DNA from: Miscanthus floridulus
Taxonomy: Eukaryota > Streptophyta > Magnoliopsida > Poales > Poaceae
Length of the DNA: 64,000 nucleotides
Assembly: GCF_019320115.1 (NCBI RefSeq)
Contig: NC_089597.1
Coordinates: forward strand, 120,221,656 to 120,285,655
Direction: 5' to 3'
Positions 52,825 to 63,861 of this stretch are shown here, piece by piece. Every line of letters starts with the position of its first letter. Position 1 is the first letter of the stretch. A program made the position numbers and the translations under genes. The notes under the pieces are model-generated. The model worked only from the letters and a program-made list of their open reading frames with translations, did not search any database and had not been told where the DNA came from.

Positions 52825-55325
52825 TGTTAGGTTGATCTCCACCGAGTCGGCCCAATGGCTGACTCAGGCCTTGATCTAGCGCCCTGATCGGGGCGTCCAA
52901 CCAAACCGTGGTTTGTGGGCCCTGTCTCATAGTGCAATATAAAGGGAGGTGGGGGCAGGGCGTAGGGTACGAGGTTCACCACCGCCACAAACCCCACCTA
53001 TAGTCCCAAAACCCAAACCCGATCTAGAGGGCGCGCTGTGAGCGACGGGAAGCACCGTCGCCTTCTCTGTAGGGACGCCGCCGTCGCCGAACACCGCCCC
53101 CCCGCTTCATAAAGCTCGGCACTGCCACTCCTCATCGATGCCATGGCCTCTTATTCTGCTATGCCTACCGACGGTCGGTAACATCTCCCCTCTCTCCATC
53201 TCTTCTCTCTCCTTTTAGATCTACATGTTCTAGGTCCTATGTCTATGGTTTTGTTTCACTGCTAAGGAAGTTTTACACACTGATCTACTCCTAGGTGATC
53301 CTAAAGAACTAAAAATGGTATTAGAGCACCTAACCCTAGTGTGTAGATCTAGATCGGGGTAGAAGAATAAAGAAAGCGATGAAACAAATTTTGATTCGAA
53401 AGAAACCGTAACCCTAAGATAGAAAGGACGAAGAGGGGAGGACCCACCTGGGCCCCCAGCCACTGTCACCACCACCGACCATTGCCTTGACGACGGGGGG
53501 GGGGGGGGCAGAACACCTGAGCCACTATTTCATGTGGCCTACCGGCGCACGAGCTCAGGAAGCTAAGAGCCCCGCCGCACAACTGCTCGACGATGGTACA
53601 CTAACCCTCTGTGGAAGCACGCACACCAGTGAGGGGGCATGCGGCGGCGCTGTACCTTTCTCCGGGCGCCATGGGTGGCCACCACCGCGGTCGCTCATCT
53701 TCTCCGTTGCGGCGCTGAGAGAGAAGGGGAGGGACAGAATGGAGTCTAGGGTTCTGGGGGAGGAGGTCGGCCGCCGTTTTTGATCCGCCAAGGATACCGC
53801 TCGACCGTCGAAAGAAGATCAATGGCCGAGGGCGACTGCGCTGCCTTTCGGCCCATGCAGGAGGTAACTTTCCTAACCTAGGCCTAGGTTGCGGCCTGGG
53901 ATGTGAGACGCGCACAGAGCACGAGAGAGCCACTGGGCCGTGCAGGAGTGGCCGTGGTCCACTGCATGAGGTGGGCCTTCAGGCCAAAACGCACAGTAAT
54001 AATCTTGTATTTAGTTTTATCATTTTAAGAAGCAATTTTAGATGAATTTTTAGTCAAATTTGAAGGTTTAAATCTCTATCAAAATTTGAACCATCGGAAT
54101 ATTTTGTTCAGAGAGTAGATGAGTACAATAAAATGCTTCTAAAAAGTAGATAATTTTTTTCATGTTTCCACTGCTATGATTATGTTTATCTTCTAAGTAA
54201 ATTGGAACCAATGAAAAATTTTAATTGGAGGAGTAGTCATCTTTGTTTAAGTTAAATTATGATATTGTTATCATTCTGACGTTGATGATAACAATATTAT
54301 GATCTTAATAAGTTTATTCATAAGTTTTCCATACATTAATACTATTTCTGTCCAACGGTAATATAGAATTAATGTAGAAGAATGTTGTATTTATGATATT
54401 GCTATTTTCTGACCAAGGTTCATGATAGCAATATTATAATTTTTTAAGAGTTTTATGCATTAGTTCTATTTCTGCCCAACAGTGATGTAGAGTTAATGTA
54501 GAAGCACATTATATGTTTTAATTTTGACCAACGTTAAATTACGACATACAATTATTATGTCAAATGTTTCTCACTTTCTCTGACGTTGTTTTCAGGATAC
54601 AACCCAATGATGTTTTTCTCGTCCATTCCTCCTCTGAATGGAAACAACTATAACACATGGCGAGAGAAGCTTGAGATAGCACTTGCGCTGTCCGACAATG
54701 ACCTAGCACTTACCTCTCCTTGTCCCACTGAACCAGTGGACCCGGTGAGGGAAGCAAATGAGACTGATGCAGCTTTCGCTACTCAGCAGCGTGACCATGC
54801 ATCAGTGAGAATGACGTATAATCTTGATCATGCGTAGTGGGATAGTTCAAACCGCAAGTGTTTGATGGTGATTAAGGGCTCCATTGAGGATCCAATAAGG
54901 GGTTTGATCCCAGAATGTACCACCGCCACTAAGTATTTCAAGAAGATGGAGAGTCAGTTCACTGGCTCTTCAAAGGCTTATGCAAGCACTCTCATTAAGA
55001 AGTTAGTCAATGAGAAATACACTGGTGGAGGGATAAGAGAGCATATATTGAGGATGAGCAACACGGCATCCAAGCTCAAACAAATGGACTTGGGGTTCAA
55101 GGATGAGTTCCTAATTCATTTGATTTTTGCTTCTTTGCCCAAAGAGTATGAAACATTTGTTGTTAATTACAACTTATAGCCAGATAAGTGGGACATTGAG
55201 AAGCTCATTGCTATTTGTGTGCAAGAAGAAGAGAGGCTTAAGAGCTCACATGGTGACTCCGTCAACCATGTGAAGGAAAATAAAAAGAACTTTAACAACA
55301 AGAACGCTAAACCACAAGGGAAACC
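52825..55325 (+). mobile_element. Copia element 2, 5' part (LTR, leader, gag), cut by a later insertion
   Basis: A TGTTAGGTTGATC start at 52,825 and a TATA box (CAATATAAAGGG, about 52,936) suggest an LTR ending near 53,279 (TTTTACACA). A primer-type sequence, TGGTATTAGAGCACC, stands at 53,314. A GC-rich leader with a run of 14 G (53,495-53,508) and an AT-rich stretch precede gag at 54.6 kb. The element stops at 55,325, where a long-LTR element is inserted; its remainder lies outside the window. Confidence 0.72.
54586..55325 (+). pseudogene. copia gag (UBN2-type), interrupted
   Basis: Encodes IPPLNGNNYNTWREKLEIAL, then IPECTTATKYFKKMESQFTG, TLIKKLVNEKYTGGGIREHI and DIEKLIAICVQEEERLK, the conserved gag of plant copia elements. 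Stops at 54,835 and 55,177 are both TAG; the second stands where Gln is usual (NYNL*PDKW). A TTTTCAG acceptor-like site lies at 54,587-54,593, just before the gag ATG pair at 54,608-54,613. Cut by the next element before the zinc knuckle. Confidence 0.85.
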
Positions 55326-55565
55326 TGAAAGGACCTAGGATGCCGCCTAGAGGGGGGTGAATAGGCGTTTCTGAAAATTAACACTAATAAATGCGGAAAC
55401 AATTAGAAAAGGGGAGTTTCCAAAATGGAAACTCCAAAACAAGGGTACTACCTCCCCTCACAAGTTAGCCACAAAGTAAACAAGGTATAAAGAATATATC
55501 TAGAAGCTACAACCCTGCAACACCAAGTTGGAACAGAGAATAAATATTTTCAGTGGAGGCAGGAA

Positions 55566-55607
55566 ATACCGGACGTGTCCGGTATGAATACCGGACGTGT
55601 CCGGTAT
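55566..55607. repeat. Paired 20-bp palindromes, pair 1
   Basis: ATACCGGACGTGTCCGGTAT at 55,566-55,585 and again at 55,588-55,607. Start-to-start distance is 22 bp. Confidence 0.97.
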
Positions 55608-56270
55608 ACACGATTTCTGTAGATCAGCCCCGAACTTGCTCCTTTCGATTTCTATCTTCAAACCAAACTGCAGGCACCTAATGGAGATGACAATATACAC
55701 AGAGAACCTGCAGCACAGCTAGAGCAACACAAATATCAAATGAAATGCGAATTAAGACACGATATTTGTTTTACCGAAGTTTGGACTCGTTCGAGTCCTA
55801 CTCTCCGTTGAGGGGGCTGCGGGCGACCCAGCGAAGGTCAGCCCTAGAGGGTACCACGAAGGTCACTCTAGCCGGAGTCTTTTCCAACTCCTTTTCCTCC
55901 TTCCACTAAATGATTCCGAGGCGGCGGAATCGACTGTTACAAACTTTCCGAAGCAACCACAATCTCTCGGTTGCTCTCCGGCGACGCCTAGCCGTCTAGG
56001 ACCGAAGAGTCCAAGAGTAACAAATGCGAATCACGAGATTGACAATATGCACAAGTGCTCAAGTGGTGGCTTGCTCTCTTTTTCAAATTCTCTCTTAACC
56101 CACAAATTGATTTTGCAATTTGGATCACACACTCACTAAGAGAGGGTTTAGGAGAGTTGGCAAAGCTCAAAAACGTGTGTCTATCTCAGCAGAATCAGCA
56201 GCCTCCAAAGGAGGAGGCTTGGGGGTATTTATAGCCCCCTTGAAAAACTAGCCGTTTTATAGCCGTTGCA

Positions 56271-56312
56271 ATACCGGACATGTCCGGTATGCATACCGGA
56301 CACGTCCGGTAT
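56271..56312. repeat. Paired palindromes, pair 2
   Basis: ATACCGGACATGTCCGGTAT at 56,271 and ATACCGGACACGTCCGGTAT at 56,293; distance 22 bp. About 40 bp upstream (in sense) of the LTR TATA box. Confidence 0.97.
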
Positions 56313-56351
56313 GACTCACACTGCGCCAACGGTAACTAAGTTACAGTGAAG

Positions 56352-56740
56352 TTGTGAGGCGTCGGAACTCCCGAAGAACGCCGGGACTTCCGACCATCGG
56401 AACTCCTGACCCAAGTCGGAACCCCCGACCCTCAGTAATTTTGAAAAACATGTAACTGAGTTAAAGTTAGTGAGGTGTCGGAACTCCCGACATATGTCGA
56501 AACTCCCGACCGTCGGAACTCCCGACATACGTCGGAACTCCCGACCCTCATGGCTTTTGAAAACTAGCCGTTGGCTTCTGGTCATCCATACCGGACACGT
56601 CCGGTATGCATACCGGACATGTCCGGTATGACCAGGACAGTGAACCCTCCAGGTCAGTTAAAGTGCGACACGTCGGAACTCCCGACCCATGCCGGGACTC
56701 CCGACCGTCGGAACTTCCGACCTACGTCGGAACTCCCGAC
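56352..56740. repeat. Array of GTCGGAACTCCCGAC hairpin words
   Basis: Inverted GTCGG/CCGAC around a 5-base centre, repeated with small changes at about 56,358, 56,413, 56,476, 56,511, 56,530, 56,670, 56,707 and 56,726. They surround palindrome pair 3. Confidence 0.9.
56588..56629. repeat. Paired palindromes, pair 3
   Basis: ATACCGGACACGTCCGGTAT at 56,588 and ATACCGGACATGTCCGGTAT at 56,610; distance 22 bp. Confidence 0.97.
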
Positions 56741-56780
56741 TAACCAACCCGAGAACAACAATTTTACAGCTGCTGGACAA

Positions 56781-56822
56781 ATACCGGACACGTCCGGTAT
56801 GAATACCGGACACGTCCGGTAT
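56781..56822. repeat. Paired palindromes, pair 4
   Basis: Two copies of ATACCGGACACGTCCGGTAT at 56,781 and 56,803; distance 22 bp. Confidence 0.97.
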
Positions 56823-58377
56823 TGCCAGACCAGCAACAAATCAGTTAGCTCTTTTGTCGCTCAAATTCTCAAAACTCACATGGGTTGGCTTGAGCACTTA
56901 TGAAACATTATCTATCAACATGATGCATCCCTCTTAATAGTACGGCATACCTATTAAACTCAAGATAAACAGAAATATGAATTTGTACCACTTGAGTTGT
57001 TCTTTTGAATTGATGCCGTCCCTTCCAATCTTCATCAAGTAAGGGTGCTAACATGTTGATGTTGATCTTTTCACTTGAGCATAGCCATCTTGAGCATGTG
57101 ACTTGATTCCATTCATCAAGTTTGAATAATCCCAAATGTATCAAGTCACTTCCATCAAATACTTCATTATAGATTTGATCCTTCACATCAATATGACCAT
57201 CTAAGCTTGATTAGTACCTCAACTAAATGCAAGTACTTTCTTCTTCACCCTAGCTAGGTTCTTCGGCCGCCAAGCCGTCGCTTGCCCTTCACCCTTGCTT
57301 AGTACCTTGAAGCCTTTCCTTGCTATCTTCACCATCTCAAGCCATCAAGTCACATCTTGTGTTGAATCATCCATTCATATGTATTGTTACCTTTTTCATT
57401 TTAATTTAGCAAGCTTCAAATATGAGACCATTCCATATGCAATCCCTCATGTCTCATTAACTAATAATCACAAGCTTGCTTTCACATAGTACATGGAAAT
57501 CCCACAATAAATAAGCCTTCACATGAATTCCATTTGCATTGTTGTCTTGTGCTTGAACTAGATTGTTTATACAACAACACATCATTTTGGCTTTCATTAA
57601 GTACCTGTGAGATAACCTATTACCTGTTCACACTTAGCAAACGGGTTAGTCCTTTAATCATGTTGTCATTCAATCATCCAAAACCCACAAAAGGGCTAGA
57701 TGCACTTTCAATCTCCCCCTTTTTGGTGATTGATGACAACTTGATTAAAGCTTACAAAATGATATAAACATTTAAACTTTTGGGTTCAATGATTTATGAG
57801 AGGCTCCCCTTAATATGTGCTTATGATTAGAATCCACAAAATGACCTCAAATGTCAATTGCACATACTAAAACAAATAGGAGACTCCCCCTAGATCATTG
57901 CATCCGTGGGGTGCATGTGTGTGTGACAAAGAGGAACCGTGATGCATATGACATGATATATCATACAAGAATAAATATAAAGGCATCACATCAAATATTT
58001 TCATTCTAGCATGCATAGTCCTTATGAAAATAAATATGACATATGTAATTCACACATAGCACTCATTACAAATTTTCTCAAGTCCAGAAACCACTGATAT
58101 ATATAGATAAAGATCATGTCTCAAGAGATACAAAGATAAAGCATAAGTAAGTCTTATCTCTCACATGATACAATCTATCTCAAATCCAAGATACATCAAT
58201 GAAGCTCAGAAATAAAACTACAGCCTGCAGTTCTTATTTTTAGGTACAAAGATAAGCAAATGAAACTATCCTGAAGCTTTAATCAGTCTCTCTCCCCCTT
58301 TGTCATCTATCACCACAAAGGTCCAACAATGACATACTAAGGACAAAGGGGCTACAAGCTGTCACGGAAAGCTGAGA

Positions 58378-60285
58378 TTACTCATCATCATCATCATCTC
58401 GACCAGCATCCTCATCATCTGAGCGTGCAACACCGGCTGGACGAGAACCACCCGCACCAGACGCGTCATAGCCACCAGACCCATAGAAGCCACCACCACC
58501 TGTCAGGTCACTCCACCAATCTATAGCATAGTCGTCTGCAGTGCTAGGACGTGGCTGAGAGTGAGTAGGCACACGAGCCTGAAGTGGTAGAGTGTCAGGG
58601 TGCTCAGGTGCCTGCTGCTGCTGCTATCGCTGTATGAACTCAACATACTCTCTATCATATCTAGCCTGCTGCTGCTCCTCAGTCTTAGGCTCACTAGCTG
58701 CCTCATCTGATAGAGGAGACCTAGGAGGATCAAGCTCAAGATTAGAAGCAATTTGCTTCAAAGTCCGAGTGTCCTTCCTCCTAGCCTCCCTCTCCTTCTG
58801 CTGCCTGGTCTGGATGTCACGGCACATCCCAAATATGGAGCTGAAAAGCCTGCGGATAGGCGAAGGAGGACTGCCACAGCGTGAAGTAGAACGTGAAGGA
58901 GCACGTGGTGAAGGTGAAGCTCCTGCTGGTGCACCACTCCCAGGTGCATCTGCCTCTGGTGCTGCTGCTGCTCCTCCTGGTCCTGCTGGAGGTAACCCGG
59001 TCTCAGGCAGATCTGCAATAATCTTTAGGGCCTTGTGAATCTTATCATACTCAAATGTGTGCCCTGTCACCTGCTCAATCATATGCATGATATAGGGAGC
59101 AAAACCACAGCCCTTGAGGGGCCTCTCTCCAACACTCCTGATCTTAGACCAAATAAAGTCAAACACGCTGAAGGGTCGAGCATCAGGTGCCATCCTGTGG
59201 AGTAGGTTCCTGGAGTAATCAGCAATGGTGCCCTTATCTCCACCCTTGCAGTCAATAGTCTTCCTGAACATCCTGTCCAGGTACCTGTAGGTAGGGTGAA
59301 GACCTAGAACCTTCCCCACAGATCCTCTCTGACCACCAGGAGGATACATATATGCGAGCTGCTCAGGAGGTAACACCTGCTCGGTGTGGATCCTGTCCCT
59401 CTGGAGATCATCCTCAGAGAAGCCAAGCTGGGCGGCAAAAACATCATAGTCAACACTGTACCACTGGCCCTCAAGCATCCAGTGCATCCGCCTCTCATCC
59501 TCCTCAATGAACAGAGTAGCATAGAACTGAGCTACTACCTCTGTGTTCCAGTCATGCTGGAACTCCATGATCTCATAAACTCCTGTGCTCTGGCAGATGG
59601 TAATAGCATGATCAACTGAGGCCTTCTGCAACTCTCTAATATATTGCCAGTCAATCCACTGAGACCTGGCAATTACTGGGTTCCTGGTAAGAATCACACT
59701 GGAGTAGAAGTCTAAGTGAAAGGCTGTCTGGAAGTGGTGATCGTACTAAACCTTAGGTAAGCTCCTCGGATCAACCCTTCGCTCATCTCTAGCCTTCCTG
59801 GTCATACCCTTTCCCCTGTAGTCAACTCTGGGAACATAGGAGGGCACATTGGGCAAACGTGTCTCAAGAAGACCATAATGCATCCCCTGACTAGGCTGGT
59901 GCTGAACTGGAGGAACGGACTCCTCCTCCTCAATCTCCTGCTCCTCATCTGAGCTGTCACCATCTGATCCTCTGTCAGTGCTCTTCCTCTTTCTTTCATC
60001 TCTAGACTCCACTCTGAACTCATCAGTGTCTGTGTCAGAAGAAGAGCTCTCGGACCCCTCTGCATACTGAGCTGCTGCACTAGAGGCAGCCCTGGTGGAC
60101 CTCCTGCTGGTAGGCTGAAATCCAGGATGCATATCCTGTCTCACCTTCTTGTACTTCTCAAGTGCTGGATCATGCCTGTGCTTGGACCTCGGCTCCTGTC
60201 GTCCACTCATGGCTGCTGTCCTTGAGAGGAGAGAAGATAGAGCGATGTGAAATCCAAATCCACGGGCCTTCAATTCTTGATCCAA
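58378..60285 (-). pseudogene. Unknown ORF replacing pol in the long-LTR element (636 codons, two TAG stops)
   Basis: Frame pieces 59,746-60,285, 58,624-59,697 and 58,378-58,572 are all in one frame and differ only by TAG stops at 59,746 and 58,624. The second stands in a CAG run (R-stop-QQQQ). The probable start is MSGRQEPRSKHRHDPALEKY at about 60,210. Sections in order: basic N-terminus; Ser/Asp/Glu-rich acidic stretch; a globular part with YEIMEFQHDWNTEVVAQFYA, EGQWYSVDYDVFAAQLGFSE and SVFDFIWSKIRSVGE; a Pro/Ala/Ser-rich linker; a charged coiled-coil stretch; and a Gly-rich end closing in DDDDDE. The globular part is reminiscent of plant retrotransposon-carried proteins with a mobile-domain-like fold, but I do not recognise it with certainty. 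No enzyme motif was seen. Confidence 0.7.
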
Positions 60286-60433
60286 GTCTTCTCCAATGCA
60301 ATCTCCCTCTCTCTCTTTTCCTTGATGAGATCCTTGGTCGCCCTAGGGGAGAAGAAGGGCGTCGGCTGGTTGGTTTGGAGGAGGCAAGTCTGTTTGGGCC
60401 GAAGGGGTAAGCTCTGTTTTTATAATCCCGCTC

Positions 60434-60474
60434 ATACCGGACACGTCCGGTAGCATACCGGACACGTCCGGTAT
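60434..60474. repeat. Paired palindromes, pair 5
   Basis: ATACCGGACACGTCCGGTAG at 60,434 and ATACCGGACACGTCCGGTAT at 60,455; distance 21 bp. Just upstream (in sense) of the unknown ORF. Confidence 0.97.
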
Positions 60475-61350
60475 ACGCGGGCTGGCCCAAATAATTCCAA
60501 AATGTTTTCTCACTCTTCCAAATCCTTTCTCTGTTGTTGCTCAGTCCAAAAAGGTGTATGATCTTGATCCAAACCGAGTACTATCACTTTTCTTATCAAA
60601 TGCCATCAATTTATTTTCTCTTTTCCAAATAAATGGCATAAACAATAATTTGCTTGCTTGAGAGAGATAAAGTGAGACAAAGTAGATTGTGGACTTAAGA
60701 GAGCCATGTCATGTGTGATTAGCCAATCAAACAATCAAGGGGAGCTATAATCATCACATGGCAAGGCTAGGTCATAAAGACCAAGATTCAAATAGTTTTT
60801 CAAATTCACACTTCCTATTCATGCTAGTTAGGGATTTTTGAAAAAACATCTCTCCTATGTCACACAAATGCACATTCTAACATATACAGGGCCTTAGATG
60901 CACTCACAATGTATGTATGTAAACACATACCTTTGCCTTGAGCCCGCAAGAATATCACTAAGAAGACAAGCAGCATGATGATCTTTATGTTGACCTCAAT
61001 TGCCAAATAATCATGCTAGATACATTTTCATCCAAAGAACTACAAAGAATGCTAGATAAATTTGTTAGTCCACAATGGTGCAAAATGGAAATTTAGCTCC
61101 CCCTAAATAAGTACTTCACGTATTTTGAATGACTTTTAACAAGCACTTTTATTCTAATAAGAAATTTGAGAGCCAATTTTTATTTTGACCATAAACCAAA
61201 TAAGATTGCCATAGTTAAAAGTGAGTTTAAGCGATGCTCACAATCCACTTAGATTTGATAAAACACAAGCTTCTGAGTAAGTTAGGGATATATAAAAAAT
61301 ATATGGATCGAATACTCGGTTGGAATACAATTAGTGTTCTGGTCCATGCA

Positions 61351-61391
61351 ATACCGGACATGTCCGGTAGTATACTGGACACGTCCGGAAT
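61351..61391. repeat. Paired palindromes, pair 6 (one mutated)
   Basis: ATACCGGACATGTCCGGTAG at 61,351 and ATACTGGACACGTCCGGAAT at 61,372; distance 21 bp. Confidence 0.93.
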
Positions 61392-61426
61392 ACACAGAAC
61401 AGAAACACTAACTTCTGTCCCTGTCC

Positions 61427-61468
61427 ATACCGGACACGTCCGATAGTAATGCCGGACACGTCCGATAG
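61427..61468. repeat. Paired palindromes, pair 7 (mutated)
   Basis: ATACCGGACACGTCCGATAG at 61,427 and ATGCCGGACACGTCCGATAG at 61,449; distance 22 bp. Confidence 0.93.
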
Positions 61469-61886
61469 GTGAAAGACAGAACCAATTAAGTTGCTGCTTG
61501 TGATTCTTCGTTTTAACTATAATATTTATTTATTGTATACTTGCATCTCAACAAATAAATTACTCTACTAGAGAGCTAATAAAAGCATCATATGGCAAAC
61601 ATGATGAATCTCAAGTGAAATTAATTAGCCACTTTCATTATTTCACAAATGTACTTATTTGTGAACTATAGAACATGAAATGAACAAGATGGCTATCCTA
61701 AAAGGTTTAGGTACGTGTTACCAATGGTGAGGATGAAATATATGAGATGTTCATCGTATTATCTTCGGGTCAACCATATAAGGGATTAAGATAAGAATTG
61801 GTTGATAGATTGAGTGAATATAGTCAAATTGCTTGCTCAACCACCCCGAAGGCTTCATCTCATCACCAAGTACCTACATCATTAAC

Positions 61887-63818
61887 CTAAGCACACTTTG
61901 GTACCCAACTCTTGTTGGGTCCTTTTGAGTTAGTCAATAAGTGCTTAGGCACCCAAATGGCTTTAGCATTAGTTTGTGGTGAACACATCACCTTACTAGT
62001 GCTAACTCCATTTGTGGTCTTCCTAAGCATATCATTATAAACAAATGTGTTTGGCTTAGGAGTTTTACCATTTGGGCATTCATAGCTTAGATGCCCCTTT
62101 CTTCTACAAGCATAGCATATGCGGCCTTTGTGTGCTCTATGCTTGATTTGCTTGTATGGACATCTATCAACCTTGTGGCCCATCTCATTGCACCCATAGC
62201 ATCTTCTAGTTGCAACTTGGGCTTCCTTTCTTGCTTCTTTATACATTGGGCATTTCTTGGTAGAAGCCTTTTGATTGGCGGCTTCAACTTTGTCGGCCCA
62301 ACTCTTGTGTGGACACATAGCCCACTCATGTCCATACAATCCACAACCATAGCACATCCTTTTTCCATGTTTCTTGCTCTTGGTTGTGTTGGCCTTGCTT
62401 GAGATGTGATTCTTTTGTTGGGCTTTGGAGGAAGCAAGGTTTGAACCCTTCTCAAGCTTCTTCACCATGTTATCACGGTTATCTTGAGAAGGTTGTGCTT
62501 TCTCCTTACCCTTCAATCGAATCACATCTTTCTTTAATCTTTGCACTTCTTCTTTGAGCTCTATGTTTTCTATAATATTTAGCTCAATCGAAGATTGGCT
62601 TGCTTGAGGAGCACATTCATTAGTACAAGAAATATTTAATTGAGATGGTGTACTAGTGAGCGGATGTGTTAGAGGTTGAGAGAATTTTACCGATGTAATC
62701 ACAACCTCATGAGCCACCTCAAGCATGATGCTTGATTCTACTATTTCCTCATGAGAGCACTTTAGATGAACATAATTTGCTTGTAGCTCATTATACTTGC
62801 TTGATAGTTCATCTAGCCTTGCTTTGAGCTCAAAGTTTTCCTTCTCTAGTTGTGAAACACTAGAAGAGGAGTTAGTAGCTAAAGCATGCTCAATTGACAA
62901 TTTTTCATACCTCTCATTTATTGCCTTTAGCACTTGCAATTTGGAGATGAGAAACTTTTCTTGATTTTGAAGCGATTGCTCTTGCTTCGCAATCTCTTCT
63001 TCAAGCTCATCATTCTTTTCAACTATCTTCATGATGATGAACTTGTCTTTATGGTTGAGATGATCAAGGTTGTAGTTGTCTTCAACTTCAACATCACTCT
63101 TATCTTGATCATCTATTTGTGCTTTCTCCTTTTCTTGATCTTTCTTGTTATTCTTCCTCTTGCTTTTCTTGGCCATGAGACACAAGTGATGAGTATCATG
63201 AGATACTGAGGTTGACTCATCACTTGGTCGCCATTGGGCTTGAGCATCGCTGCAAACAGCGGCTTGTTGGTCTGCTGCCTCGGCCATACCGGACACGTCC
63301 GGTAGGCATACCGGACATGTCCGGTATGTGCAGGCAGACAGCACGTCATTTGCTGCTTGCACTTCTTGCTCCGGCTCGGTGCTCTTGAGGTCTTGTGAGG
63401 CTTCTTCGCTGTATGATGACACAATGGACATACTTTCCAATGACTTAATCTCAAGTGCATCATCACATTTGGATTTTCCATACAAATCAAAAAGTCTAGT
63501 CCAAATGAGATGAGCACTCTCCGGAGGTGGTTGTCCATTGAAGATTGCCTCATCTTGAACCTCTACACTCAATGTACTCAAAATAATATTAATAGCTTGA
63601 GCATTGAGTTGCACGCATATCTCTTCCTCTTTTGACAAATTTTTGTAGTTGCTCCAATCAACTATAGAAAGAGGTATGCTTGCATCCACAATATGCTCAA
63701 CAAGAGGACTAATATCTCTAAAAGCATTGAGTACATGTATTGACCAAGGTAGAAAGTTTGAACCATCATTTTGGAGAAGCACCGGCTCCAACTCAATAGG
63801 CGTCGACATCCTTTTCTC
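61887..63818 (-). CDS. gag of the long-LTR element, about 640 aa, three zinc knuckles
   Basis: The open frame runs from beyond 63,818 to the stop at 61,887. The likely start is MSTPIELEPVLLQNDGSNFL near 63,809, close to the primer site. Order: copia-type gag domain (LPWSIHVLNAFRDISPLVEH, WSNYKNLSKEEEICVQLNAQ, LIWTRLFDLYG); a short insert made by palindrome pair 8; a basic KKSKRKNNKK stretch; a long coiled coil (63,060-62,750 and 62,570-62,500; for example LEKENFELKARLDELSSKYN); and three CCHC-type knuckles, CYGCGLYGHEWAMC, CYGCNEMGHKVDRC and CYACRRKGHLSYEC (62,360-62,080). No stop codon inside, unlike every other retroelement ORF here, so this is the youngest or the only recently selected one. 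It ends WVPKHLLTNSKGPNKSWVPK. Confidence 0.9.
   Translation of the reverse strand, partial: EKRMSTPIELEPVLLQNDGSNFLPWSIHVLNAFRDISPLVEHIVDASIPLSIVDWSNYKNLSKEEEICVQLNAQAINIILSTLSVEVQDEAIFNGQPPPESAHLIWTRLFDLYGKSKCDDALEIKSLESMSIVSSYSEEASQDLKSTEPEQEVQAANDVLSACTYRTCPVCLPDVSGMAEAADQQAAVCSDAQAQWRPSDESTSVSHDTHHLCLMAKKSKRKNNKKDQEKEKAQIDDQDKSDVEVEDNYNLDHLNHKDKFIIMKIVEKNDELEEEIAKQEQSLQNQEKFLISKLQVLKAINERYEKLSIEHALATNSSSSVSQLEKENFELKARLDELSSKYNELQANYVHLKCSHEEIVESSIMLEVAHEVVITSVKFSQPLTHPLTSTPSQLNISCTNECAPQASQSSIELNIIENIELKEEVQRLKKDVIRLKGKEKAQPSQDNRDNMVKKLEKGSNLASSKAQQKNHISSKANTTKSKKHGKRMCYGCGLYGHEWAMCPHKSWADKVEAANQKASTKKCPMYKEARKEAQVATRRCYGCNEMGHKVDRCPYKQIKHRAHKGRICYACRRKGHLSYECPNGKTPKPNTFVYNDMLRKTTNGVSTSKVMCSPQTNAKAIWVPKHLLTNSKGPNKSWVPKCA
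63286..63327. repeat. Paired palindromes, pair 8, inside gag
   Basis: ATACCGGACACGTCCGGTAG at 63,286 and ATACCGGACATGTCCGGTAT at 63,308; distance 22 bp. It stays in frame in gag, where it encodes TYRTCPVCLPDVSGM. Confidence 0.97.
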
Positions 63819-63843
63819 ACAGCGGTGAAGCTTTAGGTGAGAA

Positions 63844-63861
63844 CCTCGCTCTGATACCAAT
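63844..63861 (-). other. Primer-binding site of the long-LTR element
   Basis: The minus strand reads ATTGGTATCAGAGCGAGG directly after the LTR end (CCTTTCA), complementary in style to the initiator tRNA-Met end, as in copia elements. Confidence 0.85.

Larger units (their letters stand above)
55326..57710 (-). repeat. 3' LTR of the long-LTR element
   Basis: In sense it runs from TGAAAGTGCATCTAGCCC to GGCATCCTAGGTCCTTTCA and contains CTATTCACCCCCCTCTAG. A TATA box (TATAAATA in sense) is at 56,226-56,233. It holds four of the eight paired palindromes and the GTCGGAACTCCCGAC array. Confidence 0.9.
60490..61886. other. Non-coding spacer between gag and the unknown ORF
   Basis: AT-rich, no ORF of note. 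It holds two of the palindrome pairs. Other content not recognised. Confidence 0.6.

Noticed and set aside
55561..63327. CRISPR array
   Set aside because: Repeats come in isolated pairs hundreds to thousands of bases apart, without regular spacers or cas genes, in a plant retroelement.
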